A DNA stretch of 64,000 nucleotides from Paenibacillus sp. JJ-223 (lineage in GTDB: Bacteria > Bacillota > Bacilli > Paenibacillales > Paenibacillaceae). The first letter of the stretch is position 1. Every line of letters begins with the position of its first letter. Shown piece by piece: positions 17,296 through 25,992 of the stretch. The notes below the pieces were generated by a model. That model worked only from the letters and a program-made list of their open reading frames with translations. It had not been told where the DNA came from and searched no databases. A program made the translations under genes and the position numbers. Location: the NCBI RefSeq assembly GCF_927798175.1, contig NZ_CAKMMP010000012.1:89446-153445 (forward strand), written 5' to 3'.

Positions 17296-18734
17296 TCCCG
17301 CTCCTTGTCTTCGCGGGCCTGTTCACGCGGTACGCGCCGGGCCACACCCGTGTTTACGGCCGCTTCCACGACCCGGCGGCGGATGGATTTCACCACTTTG
17401 TCGTTGAATACGCTTGGAATGATGTAGTAACGGTTCCGCTCTTCATCCGAAATGGATGAGGCGATCGCCTGAGCCGCGGCGAGCTTCATCTCTTCGTTGA
17501 TTTCCGACGCACGGCAATCCAACACCGCCCGGAACATGCCCGGGAAGCAAAGCACGTTGTTGATCTGGTTGGGATAATCGGAGCGCCCCGTCGCCATAAC
17601 CGCCACAATATCCTCGACCAGCGCAGGCATGACTTCCGGCACGGGATTGGCCATGGCAAACACGATCGGGTCTGCGGCCATCGTCTGCACGTCCTCCCGC
17701 GTCAGCAGGTTGCCTCGGGACAAACCGATAAACACGTCGGCTCCGCGAATCGCCTCTTGCAGAGACCCTGTCACCAGTTCGGGATTCGTCCTGGCGGCAT
17801 AATCGTTCCAAACATCGCTTTCGTAAGTTTGCGTGCGCACCAGGGCTCCTTCGCGGTCCACGCCGATCAGCCTGGTCGCTCCCGCCGAGAGCAGGATATT
17901 GCTGCATGCCACGCCGGCCGCACCGATGCCGCATACGACGATTTTTACGTCCTCGATCGATTTGCCGACCAGCTTCAAGGCATTGATCAAACCTGCGTAT
18001 AACACCACTGCTGTGCCATGCTGGTCATCGTGGAATACCGGAATGTCCAGCTCCTCGTTCAAACGGCGCTCGATTTCAAAACAGCGCGGCGAGGAGATAT
18101 CCTCGAGATTAATGCCGCCGAACGCGGGTGATATCGCTTTCACAGTACGAATGATCTCTTCGGTATCCTGGGTATCCAGACAGATCGGGAACGCGTCCAC
18201 TCCAGCAAACTGTTTGAACAGCATCGCTTTGCCTTCCATGACCGGCATGGCGGCCTTTGGCCCGATATTGCCCAGTCCCAGTACAGCGCTGCCGTCGGAA
18301 ACTACGGCAACGGTATTTCTTTTGATGGTTAGCGAAAAAGCCTTGCCGGGCTCTTCGGAAATCGCGGTACATACACGCGCCACGTCAGGCGTATACACCC
18401 TCGACAGATCCTCGCGGTTATGAATCGGCGTTTTTGGCGTGACTTCAATCTTGCCGCCCAGATGCAGCAGGAATGTGCGATCCGATACGTTAATGATGGA
18501 GACGCCCTTGAGCTGGCGTACCCCTTCAAGGATTTTTTGGTTATCCTGAGCGTCCGTCACCGCAACCGTAAGATCGCGTACGGTGACATCCTGATTGGTC
18601 GAAATGACGTCAATGGCAATGATGTCGCCCCCAGCTTCCGAGATGGCCGAAGCCACTTCGCCAAACTTGATGTCCTTTGTTGTCATTTCCAGCCGAATAA
18701 TCATGCTGTTGCCGTCCAGATTTCTCTGATTCAT
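17292..18734 (-). CDS. NAD-dependent malic enzyme with N-terminal ACT domain
   Basis: This 480-residue enzyme decarboxylates malate to pyruvate with reduction of NAD(P). An N-terminal ACT regulatory domain (about 10-95: MIIRLEMTTKDIKFGEVASA, DIIAIDVISTNQDVTVRDL) suggests allosteric control by a small ligand. The malic enzyme N-domain includes YTPDVARVC, AVVSDGSAVLGLGNIG and KAMLFKQFAGVDAFPICLD. FGGINLEDISSPRCFEIE and PVFHDDQHGTA carry metal and substrate ligands. The NAD-binding domain has VVCGIGAAGVA. The C-terminus ends in a charged tail. GGGAGG precedes the ATG. It forms a two-gene unit with the downstream HD phosphohydrolase. The cofactor preference cannot be decided by eye. Confidence 0.93.
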   Translation of the reverse strand: MNQRNLDGNSMIIRLEMTTKDIKFGEVASAISEAGGDIIAIDVISTNQDVTVRDLTVAVTDAQDNQKILEGVRQLKGVSIINVSDRTFLLHLGGKIEVTPKTPIHNREDLSRVYTPDVARVCTAISEEPGKAFSLTIKRNTVAVVSDGSAVLGLGNIGPKAAMPVMEGKAMLFKQFAGVDAFPICLDTQDTEEIIRTVKAISPAFGGINLEDISSPRCFEIERRLNEELDIPVFHDDQHGTAVVLYAGLINALKLVGKSIEDVKIVVCGIGAAGVACSNILLSAGATRLIGVDREGALVRTQTYESDVWNDYAARTNPELVTGSLQEAIRGADVFIGLSRGNLLTREDVQTMAADPIVFAMANPVPEVMPALVEDIVAVMATGRSDYPNQINNVLCFPGMFRAVLDCRASEINEEMKLAAAQAIASSISDEERNRYYIIPSVFNDKVVKSIRRRVVEAAVNTGVARRVPREQAREDKERE

Positions 18735-18852
18735 GTCTATTCCTCCCAGACCGAATGTCTTGAGTTATATTGCTACCCGTTTTCATTTCGATGCATAGCC
18801 GCCCTTTTCCTTTATCCTTCCCGAAAAAGTGGTCCATGTAACAGAGAACATG

Positions 18853-18888
18853 CAAAAACCCTGCACATCCGGTGAAGGACATGCAGGG
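18853..18888 (-). terminator. Terminator at the end of the galactan operon
   Basis: A CCCTGCA/TGCAGGG outer stem has a shorter inner CC/GG pairing and, on the minus strand, a TTTTTG tail. It lies about 20 bp after the beta-galactosidase stop codon. Confidence 0.82.
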
Positions 18889-18906
18889 CTGCCGGGAGAA
18901 GCGTGC

Positions 18907-20979
18907 TTAGACACGCTCCGCCGCTCTGCGCAAAACGCAAATGTCGTATGGTTTCAATTCCAGATTGGATTCCACCGGTTCATCGGTCAACAAGTCGGTA
19001 TAAGACAGGCTGCCCAACCCGACCTGTTTGCTGTCAGGCGTGTAATTCTGTACAAAGACGTAGTCTGCTGTGCCGTCGGTTCTCACATGGGCCGTTACTC
19101 CGGCCGGAAGCTCGGTATCCAATGCCTTCTCGATGTTCAGGTCACGGATGAGCCTGCCGTAGAAATCGTCATGGAACGGTTCCGTGAAACGGGCCGCGAT
19201 GTAATACGCCTTGCCGGAGCCCAGACGGTTGACCGTCAATGCCGGTCTGCCCGCGTAGAAATCCGAGCGATATGTTCCGAGCGCCTCCGCACCTTCGAGG
19301 TGAATAAGGTCGCACAATTCCACCGCATCGTACGATGCGTCCAGCCCCAGTTCGTTCCCTTCCAGCGGGGTCATCCCGTTCCGGTCGCGATCGTGCAAGC
19401 CGTCGATTTCCTCCGACCAGATGCCGAGCGTTTTGCGAAGCGGGCCCGGGAATCCACCCAGGAAGCAAAGATCGTTCTCGTTGACGATGCCGGACCAATA
19501 CGTGGCCACGAACGTGCCTCCGTTCTCCACGAACCGTTCGATTCGCTCTCCTACGCCTTCCCGCATCAGGTACAGCATCGGCGCGATCAACAGCTTGTAC
19601 TTGGACAGGTCGGCATTCATGTCAATCACGTCGACCGCCACGCCTTTTTTCCAAAACGCTTCATAGTGGCTCTGCACCGTTTCCTCGTACTTCACGCCAA
19701 TGTTGCGCGGACCTTGGGAATCTTTGACGGCCCAACGATTCTCCCAATCGAAAATGATGGCAACTTCTGCCGGCACGGACGTTCCGACGATGGCATCCAT
19801 GCCTTCCAGCACGGTGCCCACATCCGAGACATCCTTGAACACGCGGGTATGCTCATGCCCGGCATGATCCACGACCGCGCCATGCAGCTTCTCGCTTGAG
19901 CCGCGGCTTTTTCTCCACTGGAAGTACTGCACGCTGTCCGAACCGTGCGCTACCGCCTGCAAGGAGGATAGAAGATGCATGCCGGGGCGTTTCAGTTTGC
20001 TGACATCCTGCCAGTTGGTGGAACTCGGGGTGCTCTCCATGAGCAGGAATGGCTGCCCTCCCTTGATGGAACGCACGATATCATGCATCATGCCGATGCG
20101 CGCGGCCTGCTTGGCATCATCGTCGGCATCATGCCACGTCGGGTAGCTGTCCCAGGACAGGACATCAAGAATGTCGGCAAACTTCCAATAGTTAAGCCCT
20201 TCATAGAACTCCATCAGGTTGGTCGTTACCGGCAGGTTCGGATTTTTCGCTTTGAGCGGCTTGGTCTCATGCACGATGAAATCGGCGGTTTGATCCGTCA
20301 CGAAGCGGCGCCAATCCAGATTCATCGCGTGCACTTGGGTTTCCCCATGCGGCGCAGGGGATTCGACCTGGCTCCAATCCGTGATCGTGTGGCTCCAAAA
20401 TGTCGTCCACCAGGCGTGATTCAATTCGTCCAGCGTGCCGTATTTCTTTTGCACCCAGCCGCGGAATGCTTCCTGACAATGATCGCAGTGGCAGTCCCCG
20501 CCGTACTCGTTGGAAATATGCCATCCAATGACAGCCGGATGATCGGCATACCGCTCAGCCAGCCTGGTATTCATTTGGTTCACTTTTTCCCGATATACCG
20601 GGGAAGTATAACAGTGGTTATGCCGGAAACCGTGCAAATTGCGCACGCGGTTAGCCCCTACCCGCAGCACTTCGGGATATTTCGCCGACATCCAGGCCGG
20701 TCTCGCTCCGCTCGGCGTAGCCAAAAAGGCATAAATGCCTTCCGCTGCAAACGCATCCAAAATACGGTCCAGCCATTCAAACGTATAAACCCCTTCCTCC
20801 GGCTCAAGGGAAACCCATGAGAAGATACCGATGGACATGACGTTGCATTTGGCCAGCTTCATCAGACGGATGTCTTCTTCAAGCACCTCGGGATAACGAA
20901 GCCACTGCTCTGGATTATAATCGGCACCATGCAGCATATGCGGCACTTTGGAACTTGCGGGTGAATATTTATATGTCAT
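18907..20979 (-). CDS. ganA: GH42 beta-galactosidase
   Basis: This 690-residue retaining beta-galactosidase of family GH42 is cytoplasmic and releases galactose from beta-galacto-oligosaccharides. The barrel begins HGADYNPEQW. The acid/base is Glu158 in WHISNEYGG and the nucleophile is Glu315 in LLMESTPSS. A structural zinc site is visible as Cys123 plus the GGDCHCDHC cluster (Cys163, Cys165, Cys168), as in thermophilic and Bacillus members. A trimerisation domain (about 400-620) and a small C-terminal beta domain follow. AAGGAG precedes the ATG. It is the last gene of the YesMN-SBP-permease-GH53-GH42 cluster, so its natural substrate is probably galactobiose/triose derived from galactan by the GH53 enzyme. 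Family is certain; the physiological substrate is inferred from context. Confidence 0.94.
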   Translation of the reverse strand: MTYKYSPASSKVPHMLHGADYNPEQWLRYPEVLEEDIRLMKLAKCNVMSIGIFSWVSLEPEEGVYTFEWLDRILDAFAAEGIYAFLATPSGARPAWMSAKYPEVLRVGANRVRNLHGFRHNHCYTSPVYREKVNQMNTRLAERYADHPAVIGWHISNEYGGDCHCDHCQEAFRGWVQKKYGTLDELNHAWWTTFWSHTITDWSQVESPAPHGETQVHAMNLDWRRFVTDQTADFIVHETKPLKAKNPNLPVTTNLMEFYEGLNYWKFADILDVLSWDSYPTWHDADDDAKQAARIGMMHDIVRSIKGGQPFLLMESTPSSTNWQDVSKLKRPGMHLLSSLQAVAHGSDSVQYFQWRKSRGSSEKLHGAVVDHAGHEHTRVFKDVSDVGTVLEGMDAIVGTSVPAEVAIIFDWENRWAVKDSQGPRNIGVKYEETVQSHYEAFWKKGVAVDVIDMNADLSKYKLLIAPMLYLMREGVGERIERFVENGGTFVATYWSGIVNENDLCFLGGFPGPLRKTLGIWSEEIDGLHDRDRNGMTPLEGNELGLDASYDAVELCDLIHLEGAEALGTYRSDFYAGRPALTVNRLGSGKAYYIAARFTEPFHDDFYGRLIRDLNIEKALDTELPAGVTAHVRTDGTADYVFVQNYTPDSKQVGLGSLSYTDLLTDEPVESNLELKPYDICVLRRAAERV

Positions 20980-21021
20980 GAGTACAACTCTCCTTTTCGC
21001 GTTTCTTGATGTTGCCCACGA

Positions 21022-22098
21022 TTACGTCGCTGGCTGTTCGCGTACGGTCGATAACGCCGAGAACGATTCCAGCTTGCGTCCTTTGAAATCAAACATCGTC
21101 AGGTTGCCCCAATTGTTCGGGTGTCCCACGGACCAATCCGGTTTGCTCGGAATCCAGGCGGGCTCCCAATAATAGAATCCGCCTCCCAGCCCGCCCGGCA
21201 CGTCGCGGATGATTTGCAGGAAGTCCTGCAAGTATTTGCGCTGTCCTTCCACCGTTGCGGGATATCCTGGCAGCAGCATGTCTTCCTGATTGAAGATCCA
21301 ATCGTGCCCTTCCGGCTGCTCCAGCGTCCAAGGATAAGCGGTTTCAACCACGTTGATCGGTTTGCCGTAACGCGCGGCCAGGTCGTGCAGGTTATCGCGC
21401 AATGCCTCCAGCGTGCCGTGCCACCATGGATAGAACGAGAGGCCGATGACGTCGAATTCCACGCCAAGCTGCTCGAAACGGTCATAAAACTTCACGCTCT
21501 CGGCATTGTCTCCCCCGCGGTCGATATGAATCATGACCTGAATGTTCGCGTCCACCGACTTCACTGCCGCGATGCCGTACTTCACAAGACCGGCAAACCG
21601 CTCCCATTGCTCATCGGTATCGTTCTCTTCTCCGCCAACACGGCCTTCGTTCCAGAGCATGCCGGGCGTGATCTCGTTGCCGACCTGCACCATGTCCGGC
21701 AGGGCGCCATTATCCTTCAGCGTGTTCAGCACATCGGCCGTGTACGTGCATACTGCCCGCTGCAGCTCCTCATAGGACAAGCTTTCCCATGCCTTCGGCT
21801 TCCATTGGTTGGCCGGGTCCGCCCAGCGATCCGAATAGTGGAAATCCAGCAGGAAACGCAGGCCGTGCGCCTTGATGCGCTTTGCGATCTCCACCGTGCG
21901 TTCCAGGTTGCAATAACCGCCGACAGGATCATTCCAGATCCGCAAACGGATTGCATTGGCGTCATTCAATTTCAGGATGGACAGCAGATCCTGTTCTTTG
22001 CCGTCCACGTCGCTGTAACTGCCGCCGTGCTGTTCGATTTCGTCCATGAAAGACACGTCCATGCCAAGAATGAACGGCTGTTCCTTGTGGTTACTCAC
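21022..22098 (-). CDS. ganB: GH53 arabinogalactan endo-beta-1,4-galactanase, no signal peptide
   Basis: This GH53 endo-galactanase of about 358 residues cleaves beta-1,4-galactan. The fold starts FILGMDVSFMDEIEQHGG. The acid/base is the Glu of MVQVGNEITPGMLW (about residue 142 from the chosen start) and the nucleophile is the Glu of INVVETAYPW (about 252). RLRIWNDP and GLSFYPWWHGT are also family-typical. GH53 enzymes are normally secreted, but here the protein goes straight into the catalytic domain with no signal peptide or lipobox, so a cytosolic location is predicted. A longer start (22113) is possible, but its ATG overlaps the GGAGG; the GTG at 22098 lies 8 nt behind GGAGG and is preferred. 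It sits between the sugar permease and the GH42 gene in one operon. Confidence 0.93.
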   Translation of the reverse strand: MSNHKEQPFILGMDVSFMDEIEQHGGSYSDVDGKEQDLLSILKLNDANAIRLRIWNDPVGGYCNLERTVEIAKRIKAHGLRFLLDFHYSDRWADPANQWKPKAWESLSYEELQRAVCTYTADVLNTLKDNGALPDMVQVGNEITPGMLWNEGRVGGEENDTDEQWERFAGLVKYGIAAVKSVDANIQVMIHIDRGGDNAESVKFYDRFEQLGVEFDVIGLSFYPWWHGTLEALRDNLHDLAARYGKPINVVETAYPWTLEQPEGHDWIFNQEDMLLPGYPATVEGQRKYLQDFLQIIRDVPGGLGGGFYYWEPAWIPSKPDWSVGHPNNWGNLTMFDFKGRKLESFSALSTVREQPAT

Positions 22099-22135
22099 TT
22101 CATCAACCTCCATCGCATTTTCGGAAATACCGGGC

Positions 22136-23014
22136 TCAGCCTTTCACTGAGCCCAGGGTCATGCCTTTAACAAAGAAACGCTGCAGGAACGGATACACGA
22201 TCAGGATCGGCGCGCTTCCGATGAAAATTTGCGCTGCGCGCACGGTCGTTTGCGAGATCGCATCCATCTCCTTCGGATCCATGCTCATCGTGCTCATGTC
22301 CCGTCCGATGATCACCGTCTGCAGGAAGGTCGCGAGCGGATAATCTTTGGCGTTGTTCAGGTAGAGCAATCCGTCGAACCAGGAATTCCAGTGGAATACC
22401 ATGCTGAACAGCGCAATCGTCGCAATGGACGGCATGGAGATTGGCAGGAAGATGCTGAACAGCGTCCGAAAATGATTCGCGCCATCGATCAGTGCCGCTT
22501 CTTCCAGCTCTTTCGGGATGCCCCGGAAAAAGTTCAGCATCAGGATGACGAGGAACGTGTTAACGGCGCCGGGAAGTACCAGAACCCAGAAGGAGTTCAT
22601 CAGGCCGATCTTCTGGATGACCATGTAGAACGGTACCAGTCCTCCATTGAAAATCATACTGAAAACAAACAGCCATGAATAGATCGTTCTTCCTTTAAAT
22701 TCACTATTTTCCTTCGACAGGGGATAAGCTGCCAAAAAGGTAATGAGGAGCGTGATCCCCGTGCCTACCACCGTGCGGAGCAGCGAAATCCAGAGCGAGT
22801 TGAGGAAAATCGGATTGTTCATCGTTTTTTTGTACGCTTCCAGCGAGAATCCGACCGGCCAGAGGCTTACCAGGTTCGCATCCGCTGCCGCCTTCGTGCT
22901 GAACGATACGGCCAGCACGTGGATGAGCGGAATGATGCACATGATGGCGAGCAGGATCAGGAAGCAAGTATTGACTATGCTGAACACGCGGTACGGCGTT
23001 GATTTATGATACAT
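22136..23014 (-). CDS. Carbohydrate ABC transporter permease, LplC/YtcP type
   Basis: This 292-residue inner membrane permease has six predicted helices and the CUT1 family EAA loop (EEAALIDGANHFRTLFSIFL) that docks with the ATPase. The C-terminus QRFFVKGMTLGSVKG is characteristic of LplC/YtcP-like subunits. It pairs with the adjacent LplB-type permease and the lipoprotein upstream. No ATPase gene is present in the window, so a shared MsmX-type ATPase elsewhere is expected from knowledge of this family. GAAGGGA precedes the ATG. Context (GH53 and GH42 directly downstream) implies import of galacto-oligosaccharides. Confidence 0.93.
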   Translation of the reverse strand: MYHKSTPYRVFSIVNTCFLILLAIMCIIPLIHVLAVSFSTKAAADANLVSLWPVGFSLEAYKKTMNNPIFLNSLWISLLRTVVGTGITLLITFLAAYPLSKENSEFKGRTIYSWLFVFSMIFNGGLVPFYMVIQKIGLMNSFWVLVLPGAVNTFLVILMLNFFRGIPKELEEAALIDGANHFRTLFSIFLPISMPSIATIALFSMVFHWNSWFDGLLYLNNAKDYPLATFLQTVIIGRDMSTMSMDPKEMDAISQTTVRAAQIFIGSAPILIVYPFLQRFFVKGMTLGSVKG

Positions 23015-23044
23015 CGTAGTCCCTTCTTTCTCTGTTCGATTCGA

Positions 23045-23935
23045 TTAGAATATGCGGTATCCGGCGTATTTTTTGGCCAAGCCGTAGGATACAAGAATCA
23101 GGATCATGCTGATGACCGATTTGAACAATCCAATCGCGGTCGCAAAGCCCATCTCGCCGTTCACCATCGCGGAGCGGTACACGAACGTATCGATGATATC
23201 GCCTGTTTGGTAGACCAGCGGGTTGTACAGGTTGAAGATTTGGTCGAAGCCTGCGTTAAGCACGTTTCCGAGTGCCAGCGTTCCCACGACCATCAGCATC
23301 GGCACGAGCGAAGGAACCGTAATATGGAGCGTTTGTTTCCAGCGTCCCGCCCCGTCGATTTCAGCCGCTTCGTACAAGGCCGGATTGATGCCTGCGAGTG
23401 CTGCCAGAAACACGATCGTGTTGTACCCGAATTCTTTCCATACGTCGGTCAGGATGACCGTAAACCGGAACCAATTATTATCGCCGAGGAAAAAGTAAGG
23501 ACCCAATCCAAATGTGCCGAGCACCCGATTCACTAAGCCCTCGTTGGACAGGAGGTCGATCAGGATGCCGCCCAGGATGACCCATGACAGAAAATGGGGC
23601 AAATACACCAACGTCTGGATGGACCGCTGTATGGCGATCTTGCGCACCTCGTTCAGCAGAATGGCGAACACAAACGGCACCGCCAGGTTAAAGATCAGTT
23701 TCAGCACCGCGATAATCAGCGTATTCCAGATGACCTGAAGGCTATCCTCGCGTTCGAATAAAAAGCGGAAATTGTCGAGTCCTACCCACTCTGACCCGCC
23801 GATGCCCAACCAAGGTTTGTAATTTTGGAAAGCCATCACGATGCCGCCCATCGGCACATAACTGAAAATGATCAGAAAGATGACGGCCGGCAGCAGCATT
23901 ACGTGAAATGGCCAAGTTCGTTTCAATGTTCTCAT
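23045..23935 (-). CDS. Carbohydrate ABC transporter permease, LplB type
   Basis: This 296-residue permease starts LKRTWPFHVMLLPAVIFLII and contains YVPMGGIVMAFQNYKP, which is highly typical of LplB/YtcP-family sugar permeases. The EAA loop is LYEAAEIDGAGRWKQTLHITVP. Six hydrophobic segments are visible. GGGGGAG precedes the ATG. It lies about 250 bp downstream of the binding protein gene, beyond a strong hairpin that probably lowers permease expression relative to the binding protein. It is the partner of the LplC-type permease encoded next. Confidence 0.93.
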   Translation of the reverse strand: MRTLKRTWPFHVMLLPAVIFLIIFSYVPMGGIVMAFQNYKPWLGIGGSEWVGLDNFRFLFEREDSLQVIWNTLIIAVLKLIFNLAVPFVFAILLNEVRKIAIQRSIQTLVYLPHFLSWVILGGILIDLLSNEGLVNRVLGTFGLGPYFFLGDNNWFRFTVILTDVWKEFGYNTIVFLAALAGINPALYEAAEIDGAGRWKQTLHITVPSLVPMLMVVGTLALGNVLNAGFDQIFNLYNPLVYQTGDIIDTFVYRSAMVNGEMGFATAIGLFKSVISMILILVSYGLAKKYAGYRIF

Positions 23936-23992
23936 GAGTGCTCCCCCTGTAGTTCTTCCTACCCAAGCTGTTTCCGGGTGGCTTATAGTGCG

Positions 23993-24023
23993 ATTATATC
24001 AACCTGTCCGGACGCTCAAACAG
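23993..24023 (-). promoter_or_regulatory. Possible internal promoter ahead of the permease genes
   Basis: On the minus strand a perfect TATAAT (23993-23998) is preceded by a TTGAGC at only 15 bp and by the small palindrome GTCCGGAC. The -10 is good but the -35 spacing is poor, so it may be weak or activator-dependent. Confidence 0.3.
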
Positions 24024-24140
24024 CACATAAAAGCAATATAAATGGCACAAAAGCAACCACTTTCGGGCATCGGCACAAAAAGGGGAAAAACCCGCCTTTA
24101 TCCGCGTTCCAAGTCGTTTCCGCCCTCGGAAGCATGCGCA

Positions 24141-24174
24141 AAAAAAAGCGCGCGGAAGCCGAGTTCCGCGCGCT
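24141..24174 (-). terminator. Strong hairpin between the binding protein and permease genes
   Basis: A perfect 11-bp G+C-rich stem (AGCGCGCGGAA and its complement, 6-nt loop) is followed on the minus strand by an eight-T run, 8 bp after the binding protein stop codon. It probably terminates most transcripts so that the binding protein is made in excess. Confidence 0.88.
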
Positions 24175-24181
24175 GCAAAGC

Positions 24182-25867
24182 TTATTTTTTCACGCTAGCA
24201 TACCAATCGTTGACCTCTTGGGTGATCTGGTCGCCGCCGCCCGATTTCCACGTTTGCACGAACGTGTCGAAGGCATCGGCCGGACTTTTTCCATAGATGA
24301 TTTCGTTGAATGCCTGATTCTCGATTTTGTTCAGGTAATCCAGTTTCGACTTCATCGTTTGGGTCGTAGGACCGGTAAACATGTTTTTGTACGAAATGTC
24401 TTCTTGGGAAAGCAGCACTTTGGCTGCCGCAGGCGTTTCGCTGCCGTAGTTGACGGCAACGTCCTTCTCCAGCTTCGTTTCCGGCTCTTTGCCGTCCGCA
24501 AGGTTAAGCAGTGCTTTCATCTGTGCATCGGGAATGCGTGCGCCGTCGCGAACGAGCAGATAGCGAACGACATTGACATAACCGCCGTCGATTTCTTCGA
24601 TCGGCAATTGTTTGCCGTTGGCGTCCAGCTGATAATCATACCCTTCGAACAAGCCGTTATCGTAAGGGCTGCCCGGTTCAGGGTTGGCGTAGTTGTCGAA
24701 CAGGTAATTCTCATAGGTAAAGAACGCTTCCGGATGCTCCATGTCTTTTTTGATCAGGATGACGCCATTGACGAACGGCGTGCCATGACGCATCGCTTTG
24801 CCATCCGGGCCTGTCGGAATCTGAATCGGTTTCCATACCGCGCCCGGAGCGTTTTTAACTGTGTCTTTCAATGGCCATCCGCTCATCCAGTACGGACCTG
24901 GAATAATCCCCGCCGTGCCGGCAACCGCAGGCTCTGCGGTTTTATTTTCGTCCCACAGCGCCGCTTCCTGAGGAATGTAGCCTTTTTTCAGCCATTCGCT
25001 CAGTTTGACCAAACCTTCTTTCATGCCCGGGTGGATGGACCCGTATTCGAGCTTGCCGTCTGCGCTTTCATTCCACTGGAACGGCAGCGTGCCGTATGCA
25101 CCGAAGATCCAGGAAGGATCCCCCATCCAGGTGTTCATGGATGTTTTGAATCCGATGCTGAGCGGCGTCACTTTATCCGGTGCAAGGCCGTCCGGATTTT
25201 TGTTTTTAAACGCTTCCATAACAGTCTCTAATTCGTCAATCGTTTTTGGAGCTTCCATGTTCAACTTGTCGAGCCAGTCCTGGCGAATCCAGAGCAGGTA
25301 GTCGTTGTTGTACGCATAATCGAGGACCGGGATCCCCATGCGTTTGCCGTCGCGCATGTATTGGTTCCATACGTTGGGATCCTGTTCCATCGCTTTTTTC
25401 CATGTATCGGATGCGTATTTGTCGAACAACGGACCCACTTCTTGATACATGCCGGAATCGATCAAATCCTGGGCAAGCAGGTTATCCCCGACGGTAACGA
25501 CATCCGGCATCTCTTGGCCGGAGGACATCGCGAGCCGCAGCTTGGTTGCAAACGCACCGTTGGTGTCGGTCACGGACCACAGCGAATTGATGTTGATCCC
25601 GAATTTTTCCTTGGCCCATTTGGTAGCTACGCTATTTTCAATGGATTCCCCGTTTTTGAATTTCAGCTCCGGATCGATCCCCCATACCGTGGAAATGGTC
25701 ACTTCCGGATCATATTTTTCTTTGTATTCATTTTGGGTGGCAGACGAGCTTGAGCTTGCGCTATCACTGCTGCCATTGCCCCCTCCGCATCCGGCCAGAA
25801 CGACGGCCAGACAGGTTGTTGTGGCGAGAAGCGACAGCCATCTCTTTTTCGTAGAATTCGCTCTCAT
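24182..25867 (-). CDS. Extracellular solute-binding lipoprotein, LplA/YtcQ type
   Basis: This sugar-binding lipoprotein of about 561 residues belongs to the large LplA/YtcQ group of ABC transporters (CUT1). The signal peptide ends in LAVVLAGC with Cys27 as the lipid attachment site, followed by a Gly/Ser linker rich in SSSSS. The mature part starts with a Trp-containing strand (TISTVWGIDPELKF), then SSGQEMPDVVTVGDNL and typical aromatic residues for sugar stacking. The ATG at 25867 with GAAGGGGG is preferred to an upstream in-frame start. It is the first transporter gene after the YesMN pair; linkage to GH53/GH42 genes implies galacto-oligosaccharide binding (inference). Confidence 0.93.
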   Translation of the reverse strand: MRANSTKKRWLSLLATTTCLAVVLAGCGGGNGSSDSASSSSSATQNEYKEKYDPEVTISTVWGIDPELKFKNGESIENSVATKWAKEKFGININSLWSVTDTNGAFATKLRLAMSSGQEMPDVVTVGDNLLAQDLIDSGMYQEVGPLFDKYASDTWKKAMEQDPNVWNQYMRDGKRMGIPVLDYAYNNDYLLWIRQDWLDKLNMEAPKTIDELETVMEAFKNKNPDGLAPDKVTPLSIGFKTSMNTWMGDPSWIFGAYGTLPFQWNESADGKLEYGSIHPGMKEGLVKLSEWLKKGYIPQEAALWDENKTAEPAVAGTAGIIPGPYWMSGWPLKDTVKNAPGAVWKPIQIPTGPDGKAMRHGTPFVNGVILIKKDMEHPEAFFTYENYLFDNYANPEPGSPYDNGLFEGYDYQLDANGKQLPIEEIDGGYVNVVRYLLVRDGARIPDAQMKALLNLADGKEPETKLEKDVAVNYGSETPAAAKVLLSQEDISYKNMFTGPTTQTMKSKLDYLNKIENQAFNEIIYGKSPADAFDTFVQTWKSGGGDQITQEVNDWYASVKK

Positions 25868-25903
25868 TGTTGTTCCCCCTTCGATCATTTTGGTTACCCT
25901 TTC

Positions 25904-25931
25904 ATTATAGGTGTGCCAAGGCTTTCAGCCT
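25904..25931 (-). promoter_or_regulatory. Promoter of the galactan transporter operon with overlapping palindrome
   Basis: On the minus strand TATAAT (25904-25909) lies 37 bp upstream of the binding protein ATG. No consensus -35 is present; instead an AGGCT-AGCCT palindrome (25919-25931) covers the -35 position. This fits a promoter that needs the adjacent YesN-type activator. Confidence 0.45.
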
Positions 25932-25992
25932 ATGTCACGAAAACAAGATTTCTGCACCTTATGCAACCTATATGACGAATGAAAGATGACAT

